DNA from: Globomyces pollinis-pini
Lineage: Eukaryota > Chytridiomycota > Chytridiomycetes > Rhizophydiales > Globomycetaceae
DNA: 35,405 nucleotides
Direction of reading: 5' to 3'
Assembly (NCBI GenBank): GCA_025399215.1
Contig: MU621271.1
Span: 1 to 35,405, forward strand
The notes under the pieces were generated by a model. That model was not told the origin of the DNA. It did not search any database and saw only the letters and a program-made list of their open reading frames with translations. Below are positions 19,400-27,582 of this stretch, piece after piece; position 1 is the stretch's first letter; the number at the start of each line of letters is the position of its first letter. The position numbers and the translations under genes are program-made.

Positions 19400-20534
19400 C
19401 TCTTCTACTTTTGCCTGTCAAAAACTATAGTAATGATATTGATTTACTAAATCTGTCCTCGATTTAACTTTTCGCTCCATTATGATTCGGATAGTTAAGG
19501 ACGCATTATAAATCATGTTGAATTGATAAAATATTATTCTTCTAAACATAGTGTTAGTATTCAAGGCTTTTGCTAGCACTATCTTAACAATCTTTGTATG
19601 GGAGATTGTTATCACGTGGACATGCTACAATTGTTTTACCGTCCACTCTGAGCTTTTAGAAAGATGCTTAATATTAATACTGAAGGGCATCTTGGACCAT
19701 TAGATAATTATGATCAATATGTGAGGAAATAACTTCACAAACGTGGTAAAAGTGATTCTTTTTAGTTGGAATTTCGCATTGGATTGAGAGATAATTAGGG
19801 TATCAGATTTACTAAACTTTGACAAAATCTGATAATGAAATCTTTTTTTGAGATTATATTTTGCTTAGAAATCTCTTAAATGACCTTCAATAGTCATCGA
19901 CATGGGCTCAGGAATACTTTATTGAAACAAGAACCAATATAGTAGAAATAGGGTTTGTTCGGTTTCACCACATCATTAAACCCCTGTAACAAATCCATCC
20001 GTTAGAGAAGAGGATTAGTTATATGATTGATTTGGTTAGTTTTAATATGGTTGTGAAACCTGAAAGAGTTTGTGATTAGGGAGGCTGGTAAGTTGTGTAA
20101 TGTGCCATAAGCCTGCCGTTGCACAAAAAAGTTAATATTCGATTTCCAAGGTGTGATCAAGTATTCCATGATATTGCCTATATTTCGACAGTGCAATATT
20201 TTCCGCATCAATATTATTAAAGTGACCGTTAATTTCAACTTATTCCCGAAGGTGAAACAATTGCTTAGTAGAGTATGACAAGGACAATAAATGAAAGATC
20301 GTGAGGTGATACAAAAGAAGGGAGTAGGAATAGATTGCGAAGGATTGAATTTTTGATCTAAATTGTGGGCTCCATCGACATTCTTTTAGTTTCAAGACCC
20401 TTCCTTTGGCCGATCCCGTCCAAATCTGTTGCAAATCATTTCCAAAGGCCAGTGGCTGAAACAAGTGGGATCTTCCAATAAAAGACAATTCGTACCGTAA
20501 GAGCATGAACTGAACTTTCCCTAAAAAAAACCTC
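19400..20534. other. Intergenic, nothing recognised
   Basis: About 1.1 kb of AT-rich sequence upstream of scaffold C. A - strand frame at 20240-20554 overlaps the start of that gene, lacks family resemblance and is treated as chance. Confidence 0.5.
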
Positions 20535-21848
20535 ATGCAATCAATATACTCCACTGTGGGTGCCAGTGAATTTCAGAGACGAATTCCCAGAAAGCAACCA
20601 AATGGTTTTGGAAGAGCCAACACTTTCAATGACGAGGAGGTACCTCCGGTGCCAGTGCTTCAGAGACAATATTCTCAGTCTCCTCAACCTCAACGTCCTT
20701 ATTCTCAGTCACCTCAACCTCAACGCACCTATTCTCAGTCACCTCCACAACGACAACAATCCCAATCCCCAATTTCTCGAAAATCATCCTCAAGACGACG
20801 AACTAATTTATCTATTGTTCCGAGAGGAAGTTCTCACCCTCAAACTATATTTAATCTTCCCCCAAGAAAGATTATAAGAGCAACAGTCGGTTATATTGCA
20901 CAGACTGAAGCGGAAGTGTCCTTTGCTGCTGGTGATTACTTTTATGTAGTCAATGACAACAGACCTGATGACTACTATGAAGTCGTTAATCCATTGGAAA
21001 AAACAAGAGGGTTGGCAACTCGATACTATTTTGAGGATATCAAAGGTGATCAACCTTATGCTTCACCTCCAATGTCACCTCCTGCTGAAGCCCTTGAATA
21101 CCATAATCCTAACCCAAGGACAACTTCTATCATTCGTGTGAACCCAAAAGCTTTAAATGATATCACCAAGAACGCAAATTCAGTAGACTTTAACTTGAAA
21201 GAGCTAGTGGATACCATTGATGTGCCAAGAATCGAAATAAGTAACAATCAATGGATTTATACCATACAAATTATCAGAAGAGATGGTATTACTCGAATAC
21301 TGAAGAGATCTTATGATGATTTTTGGGCCTTACAAGTTTCACTATTGAACTTTTTCCCGACCGAATCGGGATACTCCACTTCAGGAAGAATAATACCTCA
21401 TATGCCAAAACCAACTGGATTAACTAAACAAGGAGCCGAAGAGCGCCAAAATTACCTAGCATTCTACTTAATCACCTTGGTCTCCCTTCCCTCTCGTATC
21501 CTAAACTCACCTTACGTGACAAAGTTTTTCACATTACGTCATGGTGATTTGGACACTTCAGTACCATTAGTGTTTGATTATAGTAATACTATGATGGACC
21601 TCATAGACCTCATGCGGGAAGATCGCACAGTGACGATAACTCTGGTACTAGGAAATGATACACTCAGCTGGAAAGAACGCCATGATATTACATATGATCA
21701 GTTACTTGAATCTATTCAGCCTCGATTAGGATTTGACTTTGGTCGAGTGTTGTATAAGGATGAAGCGGAAATCTTGATTACGTTGTATGATGATGATGAT
21801 TTACATTTGCTTTTCCAATTGGATTCGGTAACACTGTATGTGTCTTAG
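20535..21848 (+). CDS. Bem1-like scaffold C (SH3-PX-PB1)
   Basis: A single-exon gene of 437 aa. After a repeat of YSQSPQPQR units (residues 46-72) and an Arg/Ser stretch comes an SH3 domain (about 112-169: AEVSFAAGDYFYVV ... GLATRYYFEDI) closely resembling Bem1 SH3-1. The ligand-pocket Trp and Pro of that domain are replaced (DDYYEVVNP; GLATRYYF instead of G-x-VP-x-x-YF). The PX domain (about 230-335) has KRSYDDFWALQVSLL. The PB1 domain (about 362-436) has an acidic OPCA loop (LYKDEAE ... LYDDDDL). Strand 1 lacks the basic Lys (TITLVLGND), so this copy should act only as the acidic partner. It shares the SSHP-x-x-IFNLPP linker with copy D 600 bp downstream. Confidence 0.87.
   Translation: MQSIYSTVGASEFQRRIPRKQPNGFGRANTFNDEEVPPVPVLQRQYSQSPQPQRPYSQSPQPQRTYSQSPPQRQQSQSPISRKSSSRRRTNLSIVPRGSSHPQTIFNLPPRKIIRATVGYIAQTEAEVSFAAGDYFYVVNDNRPDDYYEVVNPLEKTRGLATRYYFEDIKGDQPYASPPMSPPAEALEYHNPNPRTTSIIRVNPKALNDITKNANSVDFNLKELVDTIDVPRIEISNNQWIYTIQIIRRDGITRILKRSYDDFWALQVSLLNFFPTESGYSTSGRIIPHMPKPTGLTKQGAEERQNYLAFYLITLVSLPSRILNSPYVTKFFTLRHGDLDTSVPLVFDYSNTMMDLIDLMREDRTVTITLVLGNDTLSWKERHDITYDQLLESIQPRLGFDFGRVLYKDEAEILITLYDDDDLHLLFQLDSVTLYVS
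20670..20750 (+). repeat. 30-bp coding repeat (YSQSPQPQR units)
   Basis: Two and a half copies of a unit containing TATTCTCAGTC(T/A)CCTCAACC, in frame inside scaffold C. Confidence 0.75.
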
Positions 21849-22424
21849 ATCGTTTCTTTTCCTGTATAGTTTAATTCCTAATATAGAAACATAGTAAAGA
21901 AAAGTTTCATTCTCGTTTATGGATATGATTTGAGCAATCTAATACTTATATATGAACAAAAATGGACGACTGACTCTAGTTTTGGGTATTATCTCGATGA
22001 AAACGCATATAATGGTTATTTACCACGTATTTAATCACTGCCAATTTACTTTTCTTTAATGGTATGGTAGTACTAGTACTGGAACATCACCTCCATCGCC
22101 AAGTGCATCACCTTCTGGGCTTTATAACTCACCATATGAAGGTTTACTAAAAGAGAACTCAAAAATCTTGTTCAATATGATGATCATAGATGTTATAATG
22201 AGACTGAATACATATTGTTATACTGATGAAGATTGTCATATGAATCGCGTGTGGAGAGATGAGAATTCGTGTAAATCCAACAACATCAACGTGCACACCA
22301 TCACAACCATCACAACCAGTTACTTGATTCAACAACTTCTCATTTACTTTAAAGAATTACCAATTGGAACCAAGTATCGTCTGGGTTATGCGGCGCATGT
22401 CAAGCCCACACTTCTTCTCTTTTC
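21849..22424. other. Intergenic with a coding-like stretch
   Basis: Between scaffolds C and D. At 22050-22140 one frame reads GSTSTGTSPPSPSASPSGLY and NSPYEGLL, similar in style to the disordered N-termini of the scaffolds, and stays open to 22497 out of frame with copy D. It may be a lost 5' exon of copy D or a remnant of another paralogue. Confidence 0.35.
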
Positions 22425-24137
22425 ATGTATAAGCATTATTCAGAAATTGCTCCTACAAGGTCCAATTCAAAGGAAGACCCTGCTCCGGGTGAATTGAAAC
22501 AGAGGCCAAATACTACTAAATCTTCAAGGAAGAAACCTACTAAATTGAACTTTTCTGCTCGAGGTTCTTCTCATCCTAACCATATTTTCAATTTACCCCC
22601 TCAGAAGATTATTAAAGCTGCTGAGGATTATGTTGGTCAGAAACCTGGTGAATTATCCTTTCAACGTGGAGATTTTTTTTATGTATTCCTTACATTTTGT
22701 TCATAGTAGGTTATCAAAGAAAGAGATGATATTTATGAAGTTATGAATCCAATCCTGAAAGTTCGAGGAATTGTTCATCGTCGTTATTTTGAAGATATCA
22801 AGAGAACTGTGGACCCAAGAAATGATGATAGGTCACAGAATAATGATAATCAATTTCATAACGAACATCCTGATGACGCTCATTATAATGATGGGCAACA
22901 GGATGACCCGTATTATAATAACGGACAACCAAATAATTATCCGAATGGGTCGGATAATCAACAGAATTATGATGACTATGGTGATAATCGTTACCAAGAA
23001 AATGATAGAGACTATAGAGATTATGATGACCGCTACCCAGATGATAGACAACTATATAGTGCACCTAATTCAGGGCTTTATAGCGGCAATTCGGGTACCC
23101 ATCCCCCTCGTCAACCCTACTATGACGATGGTCCTGATGATTTCTTTGTTGATAATATCGACCCGTATAGACAATCATTTAATCCTGCTCGTGATAGAGA
23201 CCGTAATAACCATCAACAACATGAAGACCCATACTTTAGCCCTAATGCAAGAGGCAATTACGATGAACGACCACAAAGAAGTGCATCTCCTGGTCTTCGC
23301 ACTCGATCTCCTGCACCTCAAATTCCCCAAAAATCACATCCAATTCGCACTAAATCACCAAAACCACTTGACTTTGCTCAAACCCCTCGTGAAGTTTTAC
23401 CTAGCCCTCCAGTAGATAAAAAAGTTGCTGACCTTACTGATCGTATGAAACCTTTACAGGTAAAGACTGATTACGGCCAAAAAGTTGCTATTGATAATGC
23501 TACTGTACAATATTGTGAACAGAAACCAGATGGCAAATGGCAGTTCACCGTACACGCAAAATACAATAATGGCCGACTCAATATTTTACAGCGCTCTTAT
23601 GATGATTTCTGGGCATTACATGTAACATTGGTGACAAGATTTCCCAAGGAATCTGGTAGAGGTGGGGAACCTCGATCTATTCCATTTCTGACCATTCCAA
23701 CGGGAGGACAAAATCTACAGCAAGCAGAAATGGCGAGATTTGATTTAAATCGATATCTGTCAGAATTACTCACTGTTCCTGGTCACATATTGCAATCTAC
23801 GTATGTGAATAAGTTCTTTGAAGTGCGTGCAGGGGATACCAAATCATTTGCAAGTGCACCTGTGGATGTAGCAGATACTTTGATGGACTTGTTAGAAGAT
23901 TATCAAGAAGACTCTACGATAACGATCAAACTATGTCTTGGGGAAGAGATCATTGCATGGAAAGAACAACGAGCGATAACCTATGATGAATTATGCATGA
24001 CAGCAGAAGATCGATTAGGGTTTAATTTTTCGGAATTACTTTATATGGATGAATGTGAATCTATGATACCATTGTATGGAGATTCTGACTTGAAGTTATT
24101 GATGAGTTTAAAGAAATTGAAATTTTATGTGAAGTAA
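22425..24137 (+). CDS. Bem1-like scaffold D (SH3 - low-complexity - PX - PB1)
   Basis: Two exons (22425-22682, 22710-24137) are joined by removal of a 27-nt intron lying inside the SH3 domain; 561 aa. Splicing yields ELSFQRGDFFYV followed by IKERDDIYEVMNP and GIVHRRYFEDI, a clear Bem1 SH3-1 relative. Its pocket Trp is replaced by Ile and the pocket Pro by His. About 130 residues very rich in Asp, Asn, Gln and Tyr follow (HYNDGQQDDPYYNNGQPNN is typical), then a Pro/Ser/Arg stretch. The PX domain has QRSYDDFWALHVTLV. The PB1 domain keeps both the basic Lys (TIKLCLGEE) and an acidic loop (LYMDECES ... GDSDL). Upstream ATGs are out of frame; exon 1 starts at the ATG preceding KHYSEIAPTRSN, though an extra 5' exon is possible. 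Confidence 0.85.
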
Positions 24138-24284
24138 GATATTGATTTGAATAAAATTATATTATTATGCATTGATAATGATTGTAAGCATTTATAATGA
24201 TTGTAAGCATTGAATATGATCGTGAATTTCATTGTTCATTTCTCATTAATTCTTACCTCTACAATTCCTCTCGAATCTTCAGTC

Positions 24285-24304
24285 TAGGGTTACTCTAGGG
24301 TTAG
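24285..24304 (+). promoter_or_regulatory. Telobox-like direct repeat upstream of the USP gene
   Basis: TCTAGGGTTAC is followed at once by TCTAGGGTTAG, ending 12 bp before the start codon. Telomere-like boxes in promoters or leaders bind Myb/TRF-type factors such as Tbf1 in yeasts. Function here is inferred only from position. Confidence 0.4.
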
Positions 24305-24316
24305 TGATGTTTCATC

Positions 24317-24922
24317 ATGACTAAAATTTACAAATCAATTCGATATAAAACCTTGAATTTCTTGACTTTAAAAAATACTGAAATGGTAAATTCAAACGAA
24401 ACAAGTGAATTGGAAGAAATCCAATTACACAATACTATCAATCCAAATCCTACCAGAATCATTTTATTCCCTGTTGACGACTCTCCATACACTAAAAATT
24501 GTATTCATCACTATTTGTCAAATATGCGTAAAGAGGGGGATCGTTTAATTCTACTAAATGTACGGCCTAGTACAGACACTTCTCCATTTCATATCAAATA
24601 TATGCAATTAATTGGTTATGATCATGATATCCATCAACGTATGAAATCACTGCATCGCGATCTTAGTGTTCATTTATTGAAATTAATAGCAAAACCTTTG
24701 TTGGATGAAAATTTGGATGTACGTGCATTTGCAGGATTAGGTGATTTAAAACAAGATCTATTAAATTTCATCAAGACTTTAAATCCTCATTTAATTTTAA
24801 TTGGATGTCGTGGACTTTCTTCTATTCAAAAAACTTTTAAATTGTCTGTTTCTGATTTTTTGGTTCAACATTGTTCAATTCCCATTGAAGTCATTCCATT
24901 GAATTCTAAACGTGTTGGTTAG
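24317..24922 (+). CDS. Universal stress protein family (USP) protein
   Basis: A single exon of 201 aa. After a short variable N-terminus, the UspA fold runs from TRIILFPVDDSPYTKNCI (strand 1 and the D-x-S nucleotide site) through LILLNVRPST to LILIGCRGLSSIQKTFKLSV and FLVQHCSIPIEVIPL. The ATP-binding motif G-x2-G-x9-G-S/T is altered: the third Gly is Leu (GCRG-x9-LS), so nucleotide binding may be weakened. A second ATG (MVNSNETSE) 22 codons in is a possible alternative start. An overlapping upstream ATG at 24307 encodes only MFHHD and stops just past the main start, so it could damp translation. USP-domain proteins occur in many fungi and plants; their roles are mostly in stress adaptation. 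Confidence 0.8.
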   Translation: MTKIYKSIRYKTLNFLTLKNTEMVNSNETSELEEIQLHNTINPNPTRIILFPVDDSPYTKNCIHHYLSNMRKEGDRLILLNVRPSTDTSPFHIKYMQLIGYDHDIHQRMKSLHRDLSVHLLKLIAKPLLDENLDVRAFAGLGDLKQDLLNFIKTLNPHLILIGCRGLSSIQKTFKLSVSDFLVQHCSIPIEVIPLNSKRVG

Positions 24923-25837
24923 TTGAAAGTATGGCAATAAATTGTATAGATATCTAAGTCAATTTGAAATTAGATGCCGTTCAATAGTAACGCTTCCAGT
25001 ATACAGGTATGTGTAAAGTAAAAACCCTTAAGATTATGCGGAATTTTTGACAGTTAAGCATTTCATAGTTGGGAAAATGCCCCTGATGAAATGCATACCC
25101 GTTCAAGGAAACAAACGGGCAATACGAGTTTATTTTGACCATTTGCTGCTACAAAATGATTAGCCAATTGCTGTTTCCTTTTAAATTAATTTTCAAGATA
25201 AATATAACTTCATAAAAAATTGTTTATCTCTTGTATTTGACAGAGTTCATTGTTTTGAATTGTTTGCGCGTATTACTAAGACTAGAATTATCTTTGGGTT
25301 AAATTATAGCGAAAATTTAATGAAAGTGTAATATATTCTGCATTGCAATCCAGAAGCGTGTCATCTACGTTATCTACTGGACGAGTGGCATTGCCAACTT
25401 CGACCGTATTCCCCACAACAGTTCTATTTACATTGACAGGTTTGAATTTGGGGTTCAAGTTACAAGAATTGAGATCTGGGGTGGAAATTGAAAAGAGTGA
25501 TCAGGTTGTAAAAAAAGAGTGACTAGGTGGGTATTCGATAAAATTCAACTTTATCGGAAAAGAAAATATTGTATCTCACCTCTGGTCTGTATAGTTTTCA
25601 CATGAATCTAGCGCGTATGTGAATTCCATCCGTTTTCATATGCAAACAGCCGTAAAAAAAAGTATTCTTAAATATACGCGCTCAAGTTTAAACCACAACA
25701 ATCATCAACACACACACTTCTCAACACACACAATTCCATTCACATGTTCAAACATAAACGAAAAACAAAAAAGCCTCGTTTCATGCTATTTAGACGCCAT
25801 CAATCATCAGCAAAACCTTTACCAAATAGATTTTACC
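24923..25837. other. Intergenic with an ambiguous open stretch
   Basis: About 0.9 kb. Between roughly 25310 and 25530 both strands are open. The - strand reads PDLNSCNLNPKFKPVNVNRT and DDTLLDCNAEYITLSLNF; the + strand reads SVSSTLSTGRVALPTSTVF. Neither has a convincing start or splice sites, so I leave it uncalled. The last 150 bp before the next gene are rich in CA and look like leader. Confidence 0.4.
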
Positions 25838-26254
25838 ATGACAGTCATATCAATGTAAATTGAATGTATTTTTAAACAAATTAGAGACGGATTAAATCCA
25901 TTATCCACGTACACCACTCAAGAACCATCACAAACGGCACCAGCACATACCAATACCATTACCATCATCTGTCTAATAATAGCCATCATCATAATTATTG
26001 TCATTGTATATTTCATACACCAATTCTTGTTTTTACAAAAGTTAAAGAATCATTGGATGGTACAATATAGTCCACAACGCTCCATTATTTCCAATCCTTC
26101 GCCAGTTGATGATATCGAGCCGTTAGTGTACGAGGACTTTTGTAACCCGGATGCAGTACCAAAGGTGGTGGTGCTTGATCATGATGATACTCGATTGACC
26201 CAATTTTTGGATCCAAATTGTTTTAATCAACCACAATCGCGAGGTCATGCTTGA
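25838..26254 (+). CDS. Small single-pass membrane protein, unknown function
   Basis: Exon 1 (25838-25854, MTVIS) and exon 2 (25885-26254) are joined by removing a 30-nt intron; 128 aa. About 28 mostly Thr/Pro/Gln residues precede one strong hydrophobic segment (IIIIIVIVYFIHQFLF at its core). A hydrophilic tail of about 75 residues follows, containing acidic patches (PSPVDDIEPLVYEDF, VVVLDHDDTRL). With no signal peptide ahead of the membrane segment, an N-out/C-in type III topology is likely. The start has the favourable context ACCATGA. The frame is open further upstream, with another ATG near 25640, but that stretch is CA-rich and looks like leader. No family is recognised. Confidence 0.55.
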
Positions 26255-26354
26255 CTGACTGTATACTAAATAAATCTCATTGAATAACTATTCACATTTA
26301 CATGTACTCTACAACTATAATAAAAACAAATAGAAAGTGAAGTAAAAGCTGTAT

Positions 26355-27299
26355 TTATTCAACATCATCGCTATCACCAGTGATATCAGCAAACAATGGA
26401 GTACTCAGGTACCGTTCGGCAGTATCTGGCAACATGGCCAAAATGGTACTTCCAGGCTTGGCAGTGCCAGCAACCTTCAATGCAGTAGCAAATGTAGCAC
26501 CAGCACTAATTCCCACGAAAATCCCTTCCTTTTGTGCCAACAGTTTGGAGGTGTTGATAGCAACAGCATCATCAACGGTATGCAAGATATCGTAACATGA
26601 ACGATCGAGTACTTCAGGAATGAAATCAGGGGTCCAACCTTGGATAGCATGTGGTGCCCATGATTTACCATCAAGTAAGGATGCATTTGTAGGTTCAGAA
26701 GCAACGATTTTACAATCAGGTCTTGCAACTTTCAACATGGATGACACTCCAGTAATAGTCCCACCTGTACCCCAACCAGAGACAAAGTAATCCAAATCTT
26801 TACCTGCGAAATCCGACAAGATTTCCGAAGCAGTAGTTTGTCGATGATAAGCAGGATTAGCAGCATTTGTGAATTGTGAAGTTAAAAACCAACCATGTTT
26901 TTCAGATAATTCTTTAGCTTTTGCAACCATTCCTGATCCCTTTAATTCTTTAGGAGTCAAAACCACTTTAGCTCCCAAGAATTTCATCAGTTTACGACGT
27001 TCAACTGAGAAGGTTTCAACCATAGTTGCTACGAATGGATACCCTTTAGCAGCACATACCATTGCAAGTGCAATCCCCGTGTTTCCTGAGGTTGCTTCCA
27101 CCACTGTCATACCCGGTTTGAGTTTACCACTCTTTTCGGCATCTTCAATAATAGCAATGGCTAATCGGTCTTTAACGGAAGCCAATGGATTGAATGATTC
27201 TACTTTGACATACATGTTGATGCCAGGGGGTGCTAATTTGTTGATCTTTACGATCGGAGTATTTCCAATGGTTTGTAAAATGTTCTTGTAAATGGTCAT
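26355..27299 (-). CDS. Cysteine synthase (O-acetylserine sulfhydrylase)
   Basis: A single-exon gene of 314 aa, the usual CysK length. This PLP enzyme makes L-cysteine from O-acetylserine and sulfide. Visible hallmarks: IGNTPIVKIN at the N-terminus, the PLP-binding Lys43 in NPLASVKDR, the substrate loop EATSGNTG (about 68-75), ERRKLMKFLGAKVVLT, the phosphate-binding GWGTGGTITG (about 175) and GIFVGISAGA with the Ser that contacts the pyridine nitrogen. There is no N-terminal targeting or membrane extension, so cytosol is likely. It is compact and resembles bacterial-type CysK; ancient transfer is possible but cannot be decided here. It is the second sulfur gene in the window, with the YeeE-like transporter 7.4 kb away. 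Confidence 0.93.
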   Translation of the reverse strand: MTIYKNILQTIGNTPIVKINKLAPPGINMYVKVESFNPLASVKDRLAIAIIEDAEKSGKLKPGMTVVEATSGNTGIALAMVCAAKGYPFVATMVETFSVERRKLMKFLGAKVVLTPKELKGSGMVAKAKELSEKHGWFLTSQFTNAANPAYHRQTTASEILSDFAGKDLDYFVSGWGTGGTITGVSSMLKVARPDCKIVASEPTNASLLDGKSWAPHAIQGWTPDFIPEVLDRSCYDILHTVDDAVAINTSKLLAQKEGIFVGISAGATFATALKVAGTAKPGSTILAMLPDTAERYLSTPLFADITGDSDDVE

Positions 27300-27582
27300 G
27301 GTTTAATGTTTTTTGATAAAGTTTTTCAAGTTGGATTTTGGAGAAAGTTGTGAATTCATCAATGAAATGACGTGATCTTGTGCCACTTCCGAATATTGAT
27401 TGACGAGTGGAATAATATGGACACGGATTAAGGAATGTACCATTTTGAGTACTGTACTGGTTTGAGTTGATGGTATGTAGTATAGTACTGGTGTGATGTT
27501 TTATGGTATGGGTTGGATATCATCTACTTAAATTGTGTTGAGTTGAATATAGTGAGTGATTTATTAGAAGAAAAAAAAGAAA

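Noticed and set aside
20240..20554. - strand ORF of 104 aa before scaffold C
   Set aside because: It overlaps the start of a well-supported gene, has no recognisable family and matches no splice pattern.
26869..27291. Open frame antisense to cysteine synthase (140 aa), and similar antisense or alternate frames at 14200-14514, 22771-23415 and 22833-23051
   Set aside because: Shadows of strongly biased coding sequence on the other strand or frame; no family resemblance of their own.
17901..27299. Bacterial contamination or a bacterial contig (YeeE, CysK and USP homologues)
   Set aside because: The YeeE gene has a 31-nt intron, and a eukaryotic tRNA-Ala, Pescadillo and an SR protein lie on the same sequence.
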